8,862 nt of DNA from Chloroflexota bacterium (GTDB lineage Bacteria > Chloroflexota > Dehalococcoidia > GIF9 > AB-539-J10). Location: the NCBI GenBank assembly GCA_030604285.1, contig JAUVWD010000015.1:1-8862 (forward strand), given 5' to 3'. The notes under the pieces were generated by a model. It worked only from the letters and a program-made list of their open reading frames with translations, had not been told where the DNA came from and did not search any database. The position numbers and the translations under genes were made by a program. Positions 1-7,222 of the stretch are shown here, in pieces. Position 1 is the stretch's first letter, and each line of letters begins with the position of its first letter.

Positions 1-951
1 GAAGGGTGCCAAAGATCGATAATCAGTGGTAGGCATCTCCAGGAGTATAAGCTCAAACAATTCCTCCATCCTTGAGCGAATAATGTCGCATAGGTCTCGA
101 TAGGAGGCGCTATGACCATTTTCTATGCCCACCTCAGGCGCCTTGTCAATATCCACTTGTGTCGAAACATTGCCATAGCTTTTCTTCATCTTCTCAGCTA
201 CATGGAAGGGCAAGCCTAAACCAATGGAGATATCACTGGTCACCTGGTAGCCGGCTACGGGGATGATTGAGGTATGATAAATATTGCCATCCCTAAACAC
301 GGCTATATCTGTAGTGCCGCCGCCAATATCAGCCATAATAACTCCGCCTTCCCTTTCCTCCGGAGTTAACGCTGCCTCTCCGCTAGCCAAGGGCTCCAGA
401 ATTAAGTCTTCCACGTCAATACCAGTAGCGCGGATGCACTTAACAAGATTTTGTACTGAGGACACCGAAGCAGTAATAATGTGAGTTTCCACATCTAATC
501 TAGTGCCATGCATGCCTACCGGCTGTTTTACCCTTTCTTGACCATCTAAAGTATAATAGCGGGGAATAGCATGAAGCACTTTCTTTCCCTCAGGAAGAGG
601 GATGACTCGAGCTGCAGACAATACTCTTTTGAGATCTCCGGGACGAACCAGCCTGTCATCACGCGGGATAGCCACTACTCCTCGATTATTAAGGCTACTT
701 ATGTGCCTGCCGGTAACACCAACGCAGGCAGAGTCTACGCGTACCCCACTTATTCTTTGTGCCTCCTTCACCGAGTCAGCAATGGATGCTTTAGCTTCAT
801 CCATATTAACCACAACTCCTTTGTGCAGACCGTGGCTAGGAACAACTCCCACTCCCAGGACTTCTATGTCATTTTCTGACTTCACATTAGCTACAATGGT
901 AGCTATTTTAGTTGTGCCTACGTCGACAGCTGAAACAATTCTCTTGGCCAT
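1..951 (-). CDS. ftsA: Cell division protein FtsA, 3' end cut by window edge
   Basis: Actin-like ATPase that tethers the FtsZ ring to the inner face of the cytoplasmic membrane and helps recruit later division proteins. The reading frame is open from the ATG at 951 to base 1, giving 317 codons, against roughly 400 or more for a full FtsA; the missing part would hold the end of the ATPase fold and the C-terminal membrane-targeting helix. Visible are the N-terminal phosphate-1 motif (AVDVGTTKIATIVA, about residues 8-21), the FtsA-specific 1C-type segment after it, and the phosphate-2 motif ADIGGGTTDIAVF near residue 210. The start is fixed by a strong Shine-Dalgarno AAGGAGGTG at 955-963. It lies 28 nt downstream of rsmH and is probably cotranscribed with mraZ and rsmH. 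DnaK/MreB-type relatives share the phosphate motifs, but the FtsA-like middle section and the dcw context favour FtsA. Confidence 0.93.
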   Translation of the reverse strand, partial: MAKRIVSAVDVGTTKIATIVANVKSENDIEVLGVGVVPSHGLHKGVVVNMDEAKASIADSVKEAQRISGVRVDSACVGVTGRHISSLNNRGVVAIPRDDRLVRPGDLKRVLSAARVIPLPEGKKVLHAIPRYYTLDGQERVKQPVGMHGTRLDVETHIITASVSSVQNLVKCIRATGIDVEDLILEPLASGEAALTPEEREGGVIMADIGGGTTDIAVFRDGNIYHTSIIPVAGYQVTSDISIGLGLPFHVAEKMKKSYGNVSTQVDIDKAPEVGIENGHSASYRDLCDIIRSRMEELFELILLEMPTTDYRSLAPF

Positions 952-954
952 TTT

Positions 955-963
955 CACCTCCTT
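955..963 (-). promoter_or_regulatory. Strong ribosome binding site for ftsA
   Basis: Read on the minus strand this is AAGGAGGTG, nearly the full anti-16S complement, with GGAGG 5 nt from the ATG at 951. It is the best Shine-Dalgarno sequence I noticed in the window. It suggests that ftsA initiates independently rather than by coupling to rsmH, whose stop codon is 28 nt upstream. Confidence 0.8.
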
Positions 964-979
964 ATTTGAAATTGTCTGC

Positions 980-1918
980 TCACTTGAGGCGCTCAGCTAT
1001 TCTCATCCTGGCGCTGCGACTGCGAGGGTTAGATTCTATCTCCCACAAAGTAGGTTTGATGACTTTCCTCGATATGAGCTTTAGTGTAGGCACATGCCCA
1101 CAGCGGCATATCACAGTTCCTGGTGGACATATGCAGCTACTAGCTTCGCGTCGCATGAATTCCTTGACGATACGGTCTTCGAGAGAATGATAGCTTATAA
1201 CCACCAATCTGCCTCGGAAGCGAAGAAGGTTAATGGTTTGTTCGAGAGCCAGTTTCAAGCTCTCTAACTCCCCATTAACAGCAATGCGAAGTGCCATAAA
1301 GGTTCTTGTGGCTGGGTGGATTTTGCCATGCTTGCTGCCAAGAGCCTGCTCTACCACTTCGGCAAGCGCTAAGGTGGTAGTAATGGGACGACTCTGCACG
1401 ATGTGCCGGGCTATTCGCCTACTGTGACGCTCCTCACTATTCTCCTTGATAATATGGGCTAATTGCTGCTCGGGAAATGAGTTGACGATATCGGCGGCAG
1501 TTAACCCTTGGCTAGGGTCGAACCTCATATCTAGCGGAGCATCACGCTGAAAGCTAAAGCCGCGTTGGGCTGTATCCAGTTGCAGGGAGGAGACACCAAG
1601 GTCAAAAAGAATGCCATCAACTGGATATAAATTGTATTTGCTACAAATAGCTGCAAGGTTAGCGAAGTTATCGTTTACCAAAATCACTGCTTCTCCATAA
1701 CAAGCAAGCTTAGACTTGGCTATTTCAATAACCTCAGGGTCAGCATCAATGCTTAGAAGCCTTCCCCCGGGCGAAACCTTCTCGAGAATGGCTAAGGCAT
1801 GTCCCCCTGAACCCACAGTGCAATCGATATAAGATCCCCCGGGTCGAACCTCCAGCCCCTCTATAGCTTCCTTGACTAAAACAGGGGTATGGACGGGTGA
1901 AGACGCGGTTAAACTCAT
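980..1918 (-). CDS. rsmH: 16S rRNA (cytosine-1402-N4)-methyltransferase RsmH
   Basis: SAM-dependent methyltransferase (formerly MraW) that modifies N4 of C1402 in the ribosomal P site. The protein has 312 residues, the usual family length. It starts with the family's HTPVL segment (residues 10-14) and then the SAM-binding loop DCTVGSGGHA (32-41). Further family signatures are GILFDLGVSSLQLD, RGFSFQRDAPLDMRFD, SYHSLEDRIVK and the C-terminal NPRSRSARMR. The ATG at 1918 directly follows the mraZ stop (TAAATG, no gap), and a GGAG lies about 8 nt upstream inside mraZ, so translational coupling is likely. It sits in the conserved mraZ-rsmH pair; here ftsA follows directly, where ftsL, ftsI and mur genes are usual. 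All recognised motifs are intact. Confidence 0.97.
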   Translation of the reverse strand: MSLTASSPVHTPVLVKEAIEGLEVRPGGSYIDCTVGSGGHALAILEKVSPGGRLLSIDADPEVIEIAKSKLACYGEAVILVNDNFANLAAICSKYNLYPVDGILFDLGVSSLQLDTAQRGFSFQRDAPLDMRFDPSQGLTAADIVNSFPEQQLAHIIKENSEERHSRRIARHIVQSRPITTTLALAEVVEQALGSKHGKIHPATRTFMALRIAVNGELESLKLALEQTINLLRFRGRLVVISYHSLEDRIVKEFMRREASSCICPPGTVICRCGHVPTLKLISRKVIKPTLWEIESNPRSRSARMRIAERLK

Positions 1919-2344
1919 TTACTGCGCTCCAAGACTCTCAATGATTTGTACTACCTGTTCTTCAGCAGACGCTGCTTCTGACCTCCAAAGTTCCTCATTC
2001 CAGAGTTCAACACGAGCATTGGCACCTACGACAACTACAGTATCACCAATCTCAGCATAGGTGCGTAATGGAAAGGGTAGCGTTATCCTGCCTTGTCCAT
2101 CAAAAGAAGCACCAAAAGCAGAGCCAAAGATAGCCCGGTTCAACCTCCTCACGTTAGCTGGGGTTACCACCTTGGCAGCCAGGGTATCACCCAACCTCTT
2201 CCACTCACTTAGGGGATAGACATCGACGCATTTCTCTATCCCTTTGGTCAATATCACGCCATCCCTCATTTCGCGCCTGAATTTTGGAGGTAAAGGCAAC
2301 CTTCCCTTTTCATCAACCTTGTACTGATATTCACCAAAGAACAC
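1919..2344 (-). CDS. mraZ: Transcriptional regulator MraZ
   Basis: DNA-binding protein of the SpoVT-AbrB superfamily, known in other bacteria to form ring-shaped oligomers and to regulate its own dcw operon through tandem GTGG/TGGG repeats. The 141-residue product matches the family's usual length and carries the two characteristic DxxGR modules: DEKGR (residues 11-15, followed by LPLPPKFR) and DGQGR (82-86, followed by ITLPFPLR). The start is GTG at 2344, chosen because the protein then begins MFFGEYQYKVD, close to the usual MFxGEYxxxxD. A Shine-Dalgarno AGGGGTGA lies just upstream. It is first in the leftward operon and joins rsmH with no gap. Matching operator repeats lie about 30 bp upstream of the start, so autoregulation is expected. 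Confidence 0.95.
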   Translation of the reverse strand: MFFGEYQYKVDEKGRLPLPPKFRREMRDGVILTKGIEKCVDVYPLSEWKRLGDTLAAKVVTPANVRRLNRAIFGSAFGASFDGQGRITLPFPLRTYAEIGDTVVVVGANARVELWNEELWRSEAASAEEQVVQIIESLGAQ

Positions 2345-2370
2345 GCTTATCTCACCCCTAAAGCTCGCGG

Positions 2371-2400
2371 GTTACCACATTTCCCCACATTTCCCCACAA
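2371..2400 (-). promoter_or_regulatory. MraZ operator: three GTGG repeats at 10-bp spacing
   Basis: On the minus strand three direct repeats follow each other with exactly one helical turn between them: TGTGGGG (2393-2399), TGTGGGG (2383-2389) and TGTGGT (2374-2379), the first two separated by AAA. Tandem TGGG-type boxes with 5-nt spacers in front of mraZ are the described MraZ binding architecture in E. coli and similar in Mycoplasma. Here they would overlap the start of transcription and the early leader. Assignment to MraZ is by analogy and position, not by binding data. Confidence 0.8.
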
Positions 2401-2401
2401 T

Positions 2402-2432
2402 ATTATACGCTTCTATACCCCAAATTTGTCAA
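2402..2432 (-). promoter_or_regulatory. Sigma-70-type promoter of the mraZ-rsmH-ftsA operon
   Basis: The minus strand shows TTGACA (2427-2432) and TATAAT (2402-2407), both perfect consensus hexamers, separated by 19 nt, somewhat longer than the optimal 17. Transcription would start near 2395, at the edge of the MraZ repeats, leaving a leader of about 50 nt. A further upstream pair of A-rich direct repeats, AGTAGGAAAA and AGTAGGGAAAA (2456-2465 and 2437-2447), could act as an UP element. The long spacer may make the promoter dependent on a regulator. Confidence 0.7.
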
Positions 2433-2501
2433 TACCTTTTCCCTACTTTTGCATATTTTCCTACTGATATTTCCCAATTCTTCCTTCCATCAGGCCTAGG
2501 A

Positions 2502-2523
2502 TTGCCGGAGGCTCGTTCGGCAA
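2502..2523. repeat. Inverted repeat (stem-loop) in the divergent intergenic region
   Basis: TTGCCG at 2502-2507 is the reverse complement of CGGCAA at 2518-2523, giving a 6-bp stem with a 10-nt loop. An alternative pairing CTCG/CGAG (2512-2515 with 2526-2529) overlaps it. On the plus strand a run of seven T lies at 2549-2555, too far from the stem for a standard intrinsic terminator. Function unknown; it could be a regulator site or leader structure upstream of trmD. The rest of 2433-2611 shows no gene. Confidence 0.35.
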
Positions 2524-2568
2524 GGCGAGAACCACTCAAAAACCCAGCTTTTTTTCATAGGCTCACTA

Positions 2569-2577
2569 TGATAATAT
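2569..2577 (+). promoter_or_regulatory. Possible extended -10 element for the trmD operon
   Basis: TGATAATAT fits an extended -10 (TG, one base, then TAATAT) ending 34 nt before the chosen trmD ATG. No good -35 hexamer is visible at 16-18 nt upstream, where the sequence is a T-rich tract. It is a weak call, made mainly because some promoter is needed here for the rightward genes, which are divergent from mraZ. Confidence 0.3.
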
Positions 2578-2611
2578 GGGTAGCCCAGAAAGCTGTTGTC
2601 AGGAAAGCTCA

Positions 2612-3352
2612 ATGCGCATTGATATATTGTGTCTTTTCCCGGACATGTTTAGTTCCCCATTTGAACAAAGCATTGTGAAGCGGGCCAAAGATCGGGGGAT
2701 AATCAACATCGTGATTCACAATATTCGTGACTATACATACGACAAACATCGTACTGTGGATGACTATCCCTGTGGAGGTGGACCCGGGATGGTGCTTAAG
2801 CCTGAGCCTATCTTTGAGGCGGTGGAGGCAATAAAGGAACAGATTAGTCCAGGCGAAATTCCTATTATTTTGCTTACCCCTCAGGGAAGGCTTTTTACAC
2901 AACAGGTTGCCCAAGAGCTGGCTCCTTGTTCTCAGCTTATGTTAATTTGTGGCCATTACGAGGGCGTAGATGAGAGGGTGCGTGAATATCTGGCTACCGA
3001 CGAAATCAGCATTGGCGATTATGTACTTAGTGGTGGCGAATTAGCGGCCATGGTGGTGGTGGATGCTGTAGTTAGGCTTGTTCCGGGAGTATTAGGCTCA
3101 CAAATGTCGCTGAATACCGATTCTCACACTGACGGGCTCTTGGAGTATCCCCAATACACGAGACCCAAAGCGTATCGCGGTTGGTCAGTGCCTTCGGTTT
3201 TGCTTTCGGGTAATCACGGCGAAATTTCTCTGTGGAGGCGTCGAGAGGCCATTTTGCGAACCGCAGAGCGGCGGCCTGACCTCCTGAGAAAGGCAATTCT
3301 ATCTACTGAGGAGAGAAAATGGATATCAGAGAGCTTGTCAAACCAAAGATAA
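2612..3352 (+). CDS. trmD: tRNA (guanine-37-N1)-methyltransferase TrmD
   Basis: SPOUT-class, SAM-dependent enzyme that methylates N1 of G37 next to the anticodon and thereby prevents +1 frameshifting; it acts as a dimer with a trefoil knot. The chosen start at 2612 (246 residues) gives the family's typical beginning [13 protein letters not shown] and has AGGA at 2601-2604, 7 nt upstream; an in-frame start at 2576 would add 12 residues unlike the family. Motifs seen: GGGPGM (55-60), LLTPQGRLF, the knot segment [11 protein letters not shown] (113-123), [14 protein letters not shown], and [12 protein letters not shown], whose Asp174 corresponds to the proposed catalytic Asp of the family. Length is normal. 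Its last 34 nt overlap rplS in another frame, and the trmD-rplS pairing is widely conserved. Confidence 0.96.
   Translation: MRIDILCLFPDMFSSPFEQSIVKRAKDRGIINIVIHNIRDYTYDKHRTVDDYPCGGGPGMVLKPEPIFEAVEAIKEQISPGEIPIILLTPQGRLFTQQVAQELAPCSQLMLICGHYEGVDERVREYLATDEISIGDYVLSGGELAAMVVVDAVVRLVPGVLGSQMSLNTDSHTDGLLEYPQYTRPKAYRGWSVPSVLLSGNHGEISLWRRREAILRTAERRPDLLRKAILSTEERKWISESLSNQR
3308..3313 (+). promoter_or_regulatory. Ribosome binding site for rplS, inside trmD
   Basis: GAGGAG lies 5 nt before the rplS ATG and is itself part of the trmD coding sequence (codons for Glu-Glu). It decides the rplS start, since the ORF offers no later ATG before the conserved SPGDTVKV segment, and it shows that the trmD/rplS overlap is functional rather than a mis-called start. 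Confidence 0.75.
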
Positions 3353-3717
3353 ATCCAAATATTCCTCAAATCTCCCCCGGCGACACGGTCAAGGTTAACT
3401 TCAGAATCACCGAGGGAGATAAGGAGCGCCTTCAGCATTTTCAAGGAGTAGTCATCAGGACTAGGAAAGGTGTTGATGGCGGAAGCTTCACTGTCAGACA
3501 GGTCATCTACGGTATTGGGGTGGAACGAACCTTCCCCTTCCAATCCCCTATGATTCAAGGTGTGGAAGTGCTCAAGCATGGTAAAGTGCGCCGAGCTAAG
3601 CTTTACTATATGCGACAACTTAGTGCCAAGCGAGCTCGACTTAAGGAGAGAAGGGCGAAAGTAACTGAAAAAGCTATTCCTGAAGAGTGGGAAACGCAGT
3701 CTCCACAGGCATCTTGA
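3319..3717 (+). CDS. rplS: 50S ribosomal protein L19
   Basis: Large-subunit ribosomal protein located at the 30S-50S interface. The 132-residue product is slightly longer than the usual 115-120 because of a C-terminal tail (about residues 115-132, ending in SPQAS). Family signatures run in order: [74 protein letters not shown], then a basic stretch with KRARLKERR. The start is supported by GAGGAG 5 nt upstream and by the N-terminal alignment to L19. It overlaps the end of trmD by 34 nt (3319-3352), a longer overlap than the usual few bases, so the two are surely on one mRNA. Confidence 0.97.
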   Translation: MDIRELVKPKINPNIPQISPGDTVKVNFRITEGDKERLQHFQGVVIRTRKGVDGGSFTVRQVIYGIGVERTFPFQSPMIQGVEVLKHGKVRRAKLYYMRQLSAKRARLKERRAKVTEKAIPEEWETQSPQAS

Positions 3718-3912
3718 ATGGGCTGAGCAGTCCAGAAGTGTTTGAAGAAATAGGAATCAAAAAGGCGAGTCCCTTGCTTAGCGGGAGAAAGAAAGCAAAA
3801 GTGGGGTTGACAAAGCAGGCAGAGCTATAGCTTTGGCATTTGTAGCAGGTTTTCATATTCTATAGAACCTTCCTAACCGCCGCCGTGAAGTCCAAATTCG
3901 TATAGGCTCCAG
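3718..3912. other. Gene-poor interval after rplS
   Basis: No recognisable gene, tRNA or strong terminator is visible. There is a small palindrome AGCTATAGCT at 3823-3832 and an isolated TTGACA at 3807-3812 with no matching -10 at proper spacing. A TTG-initiated frame of about 38 codons from 3714, ending near 3831, resembles nothing I know. Many bacteria carry rnhB or a YraN-type gene after rplS; I looked for their motifs in the three forward frames and found none. Confidence 0.5.
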
Positions 3913-4254
3913 TTGCCACCACTGAGTAGGTCACAAAGCGTCTTAATTGTCGCTGTAGGGCGCCTCTGCCTGAGAACCAAGCCCCCCAGAACTAAGGTGC
4001 TAGCCTGGATAACAACGGTAATAGCAGGGGTATTCATGTTCTTGATAATCATAAGATTTGCAATTTATCCTTCTGTGCTAATTAAGCGCGGAAGGGCAGA
4101 AGCTTGCCGAAAAGCCGCTTGGTTCTTTGGAGACTGCTCAGCGGGGGATTTTAGGATACTGTGGTGGAGCTACCCGCTAGTCGTAATTCAGGATATTCGC
4201 TTGACTTTCCATGTTAATGGTTGTCGCGATACACTTAGCGAGGCTAGTAGATGA
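3913..4254 (+). CDS. Doubtful small membrane ORF upstream of priA
   Basis: I do not recognise this protein. The open frame runs 113 codons from a TTG at 3913; a shorter version starts at the ATG at 4036 (72 codons), which has AGGGG 5 nt upstream and may be the better start. The longer form contains one hydrophobic segment (about VLAWITTVIAGVFMFLIIIRF), long enough for a membrane helix and followed by basic residues; the shorter form would keep only half of it. The C-terminal part is rich in Cys and Trp with no known motif. Its TGA overlaps the priA ATG in an ATGA arrangement, typical of coupled genes, which is the main argument for reality. Against it: no ATG at the long start, no family, and a position in an otherwise gene-poor stretch. 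It could be a decayed gene. Confidence 0.3.
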   Translation: MPPLSRSQSVLIVAVGRLCLRTKPPRTKVLAWITTVIAGVFMFLIIIRFAIYPSVLIKRGRAEACRKAAWFFGDCSAGDFRILWWSYPLVVIQDIRLTFHVNGCRDTLSEASR

Positions 4255-6665
4255 AATACGCTGAGGTAGCGGTCAACTCCCCAGGAAGCCGTTCCACATT
4301 TTGCTACTCCATTCCAGCTCAATTGAGTATCGTCGTGGGACAAGCGGTGTGGGTTCCTTTCGGCTCTAGAATCATTCAGGGGATTGTAATCGAATTAAGT
4401 GACCAGCCCTCGGTGGAAGCGACCAAAGAAATAGCCGATGTAATTGCCACCGATCCTTTGCTCTCCCTCGTACAAATCAAGCTGGCTCAGTGGATAAGCG
4501 ATTATTATCTTTCTCCCTTGTTTGATGCTGTAGCCTTGATGCTGCCTCCGGGCTTCGAGCGTAAGCTCGTTACTTATTTCCAATTGGTAGACCCCGAGGG
4601 GGATTTGTCGTCTCTCACCCAGGAACAAAGACAGGTTATGCACCTCATAAAGGGAAAGGGGAAAGCGAGCCTGTGGCAGGTAGAGAAAGCGATCGGCATA
4701 AAGAAAGCCAAGCAAATCACCAACAACTTGCTACATCGCCGCCTAATTGCAAAGAGTCAGGAATTGGAGAAGGCAAAGATAAAACCAAAAACATTTCCTT
4801 ATCTAGAACTAGCGGGTGGCAAGGATAGGGTTAAGACTGAGATAAGTCTGCTGAACGAAGCAAGAGCCTACAAGCAAGCGGAGCTTCTGGAATTCTTAAG
4901 CCAGCAAACGCAACCCGTCCTCGTTAATGAGGTGAGAAGACGCCTCAATTGCTCCCTTAATACAATCAAAGCTCTGGAAAGGCAAAATTTGCTTTCTATA
5001 AACCTGCTCAGAGTCAGACGCGACCCATTGTCTCGTCTCAACCTCACAGCCTCTTGGCCGCCAGTTCTCACTCCCTCTCAGCGAGCCGTTTGGAAATCGA
5101 TCGAAGACACCTGGTCCAAATCACCAGTTTTCCTCCTCTTTGGCGTTACCGGCAGTGGCAAAACTGAGATATATCTGCAGGCTTTAGCTAAGGTTATCGC
5201 TGAGGGGAAAAGAGGCATTTGCCTTGTCCCTGAAATCGCCTTAACAGCACAGACGGTGGAGAGGTTTGCCAATCGCTTTCCGGGACGCGTAGCTTTGCTA
5301 CATAGTGGTCTTTCCTTGGGAGAGCAGTTCGATGAATGGCAATGGATAAAGGAAGGAAACTGCGACGTAGTCATTGGGCCAAGGAGTGCTTTATTTGCAC
5401 CTCAGCCCGACCTTGGACTGATCATAATAGATGAAGAGCACGAATGGACATACAAACAAGAGGATAAATCGCCCAGGTACCATGCTCGAGATGTGGCTGT
5501 CAAGCTGGCCGAGCTCATTAACGCCGTTGTCATCTTAGGTAGCGCTACACCCGATGTTGACAGTTTCTACAGGGCACAACGCAGCGAATATCAATTGTTA
5601 GAGCTAAAAGAAAGGATCGCTCCTCACGGTTATTCACCACTGCCTGAAGTAAATATCGTGGATGAGAGGGAAGAACTCAAAGCGGGAAATGCAAGTCTGT
5701 TCAGCCGCCCCTTGCTGGCTGCCGTGGAGGAGAGCCTGGCACGAGATGAGCAGGTAATTCTTTTCCTCAACCGACGTGGCACAGCCACTTTTGTCCGATG
5801 CGGCAATTGTGGCTTCGTCTTTCGCTGCCCACGCTGCTCCATAGCTCTCACCTATCATTCGGTAGAGGAAAAACTGACTTGTCATCGCTGCCATTATGCT
5901 ATTCCAGTGTCCCAGACCTGCCCACAGTGCTTCAGACATCGCATCAGATTTCTAGGCATCGGCACTCAAAAGGTGGAGGAGGAGTTGAAGCGGCTCATCC
6001 CCCAGGCAAGGCTGCTCAGGTGGGATAGGGATGTAACTACAAAGAGACATGCTCACGAAGAATTGCTGAGCAGTTTTCGTGACCATAAGGCGGACGTAGT
6101 CATTGGTACTCAGATAATAGCTAAGGGATTGGACTTTCCTCGAGTTACCCTGGCTGGGATAATTAGCGCTGACATGGGTCTTAACCTCCCTGATTTTCGG
6201 GCCGGCGAGCGTACCTTCCAACTTCTATGTCAAGTAGCCGGCCGGGCTGGGCGTGGGCTTAGGGCAGGGAAGGTTATTATCCAGACATATACCCCCGAGA
6301 ACTACGCTATCCAAGCTGCGGCCAAGCATGATTATGTTAGCTTTTATAATCAAGAGATAGATTATCGGCGCCAGTATAGTTATCCTCCCTTCAGCCGCTT
6401 TATTCGCCTGGTCTATACTCATACTAACAACGAGCTATGTCGCCGAGAGGCAGAAAGGATAAGCCACATTATCCTCGGTGAAAAAGAGAGCAAAGGCATG
6501 GCTGACCTAAGCCTGATTGGGCCTGCCCCTGCTTTTACTTCCAGGCTTAGGGGGAGATATCGCTGGCAACTTATCCTTCGAGGTCATGATCCTGTTCAGA
6601 CTCTATCAAAGATAACCTTGCCACAAGGCTGGACTGTGGATGTTGACCCAGTAGGAATAGTCTAG
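4251..6665 (+). CDS. priA: Primosomal replication restart helicase PriA
   Basis: Superfamily 2, 3'-to-5' DNA helicase that recognises stalled forks and D-loops and starts reloading of the replicative helicase. The protein has 804 residues, near the length of the Bacillus subtilis enzyme and longer than E. coli PriA. Order seen: N-terminal 3'-DNA-end binding domain (about 1-105), winged-helix region with extra length (about 110-250), Walker A GVTGSGKT (298-305), DEEH box (394-397), motif III GSATP (430-434), a zinc-binding insert with eight cysteines (517, 520, 526, 529, 544, 547, 557, 560), motif V GTQIIAKG (619-626) and motif VI QVAGRAGRG (661-669), then the C-terminal domain. All catalytic and metal residues are present. 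The ATG at 4251 has GAGG about 9 nt upstream. It is followed by def after 30 nt. Confidence 0.97.
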   Translation: MKYAEVAVNSPGSRSTFCYSIPAQLSIVVGQAVWVPFGSRIIQGIVIELSDQPSVEATKEIADVIATDPLLSLVQIKLAQWISDYYLSPLFDAVALMLPPGFERKLVTYFQLVDPEGDLSSLTQEQRQVMHLIKGKGKASLWQVEKAIGIKKAKQITNNLLHRRLIAKSQELEKAKIKPKTFPYLELAGGKDRVKTEISLLNEARAYKQAELLEFLSQQTQPVLVNEVRRRLNCSLNTIKALERQNLLSINLLRVRRDPLSRLNLTASWPPVLTPSQRAVWKSIEDTWSKSPVFLLFGVTGSGKTEIYLQALAKVIAEGKRGICLVPEIALTAQTVERFANRFPGRVALLHSGLSLGEQFDEWQWIKEGNCDVVIGPRSALFAPQPDLGLIIIDEEHEWTYKQEDKSPRYHARDVAVKLAELINAVVILGSATPDVDSFYRAQRSEYQLLELKERIAPHGYSPLPEVNIVDEREELKAGNASLFSRPLLAAVEESLARDEQVILFLNRRGTATFVRCGNCGFVFRCPRCSIALTYHSVEEKLTCHRCHYAIPVSQTCPQCFRHRIRFLGIGTQKVEEELKRLIPQARLLRWDRDVTTKRHAHEELLSSFRDHKADVVIGTQIIAKGLDFPRVTLAGIISADMGLNLPDFRAGERTFQLLCQVAGRAGRGLRAGKVIIQTYTPENYAIQAAAKHDYVSFYNQEIDYRRQYSYPPFSRFIRLVYTHTNNELCRREAERISHIILGEKESKGMADLSLIGPAPAFTSRLRGRYRWQLILRGHDPVQTLSKITLPQGWTVDVDPVGIV

Positions 6666-6695
6666 CTTTACGCCGTCGAGGAACCACAGTACAAT

Positions 6696-7187
6696 TTGGC
6701 AAACATGGCAACCGTAGCGATTCGCACCTTGCCCGATCCGGTATTGAGGCAGAAAGCCAAAAGAGTAACTGTTATCGATGGCTCAATTCACAAGCTCATC
6801 GATGACATGATTGATACCATGCGGGCTAATTCGGGAGTGGGACTGGCTGCCCCGCAAATAGGAGTGCCGCTCCGTATAGCAGTTATTGAGATGCCCGGAG
6901 AGGAGGTTATCACTCTAATTAACCCCCAAATAATAAAGAGGCAAGGCGAGCGTGTCGTGGGGGAGGCTTGCTTATCTGTGCCCGGCTATCAAGGAGAAAT
7001 CAAGAGGTCAGCAGTAGTTAAGGTCAAGGCACAGGACCGGCAGGGTAAGGAATTTCGCCTCAAAGGTGAGGAGATTTTAGCCCAAGCATTGGAACATGAG
7101 ATAGACCACCTCAACGGCACTCTATACATTGATCATGTAGAAAGCCCAGATAAGCTGCAAAGACTGGACCGAGAGCTGCCTCTGTAA
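6696..7187 (+). CDS. def: Peptide deformylase
   Basis: Metalloenzyme that removes the formyl group from the N-terminal formyl-methionine of nascent proteins. All three PDF motifs are present: GVGLAAPQIG (47-56), EACLS (90-94, with metal ligand Cys92) and HEIDH (134-138, with ligands His134 and His138 and catalytic Glu135). Motif 2 usually reads EGCLS, so Ala91 is a mild variant. At 163 residues the length is typical. The start is uncertain: TTG at 6696 has GAGGA 13 nt upstream, while the ATG at 6705 has no usable Shine-Dalgarno but gives a family-like N terminus (MATVAIRTLPDPVLR). It lies 30 nt after priA, surely on the same transcript, and ends 21 bp before a convergent gene. Confidence 0.96.
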   Translation: MANMATVAIRTLPDPVLRQKAKRVTVIDGSIHKLIDDMIDTMRANSGVGLAAPQIGVPLRIAVIEMPGEEVITLINPQIIKRQGERVVGEACLSVPGYQGEIKRSAVVKVKAQDRQGKEFRLKGEEILAQALEHEIDHLNGTLYIDHVESPDKLQRLDRELPL

Positions 7188-7198
7188 TAGCTCAGTGT

Positions 7199-7222
7199 TG
7201 ACCTAAGGTCACTTAACCTTAG
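7199..7222. terminator. Possible hairpins at the convergent gene junction
   Basis: Two mutually exclusive small hairpins lie between and over the ends of the two convergent genes: TGACC-TAA-GGTCA (7199-7211, 5-bp stem) and CTAAGGT-CACTTA-ACCTTAG (7203-7222, 7-bp stem). Neither is followed by a clear T run on either strand, so a factor-independent terminator is doubtful. The symmetry and position between convergent genes are the only support. Confidence 0.3.

Noticed and set aside
571..1190. Plus-strand open frames of 90-160 codons over ftsA and rsmH
   Set aside because: They are antisense to two genes whose own frames are complete in family motifs; the predicted proteins resemble nothing.
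2490..2575. Cyclic-di-GMP or other riboswitch, because of GCCTCCGGC on the minus strand
   Set aside because: Only this short match to a GEMM-like segment is present; the other conserved pieces of the class are missing.
2576..2611. Upstream in-frame start for trmD
   Set aside because: The 12 extra residues ([12 protein letters not shown]) precede the family's standard N terminus MRIDIL, and AGGA is well placed for the ATG at 2612.
3807..3831. TTGACA with a nearby TATAGC as a promoter for priA
   Set aside because: The spacer would be only 13 nt and no -10 hexamer exists at 16-19 nt, so the -35 match is probably chance.
3714..3831. TTG-initiated frame of about 38 codons following rplS
   Set aside because: No ribosome binding site of its own, no recognisable motif, and it overlaps the rplS stop only by chance-like geometry.
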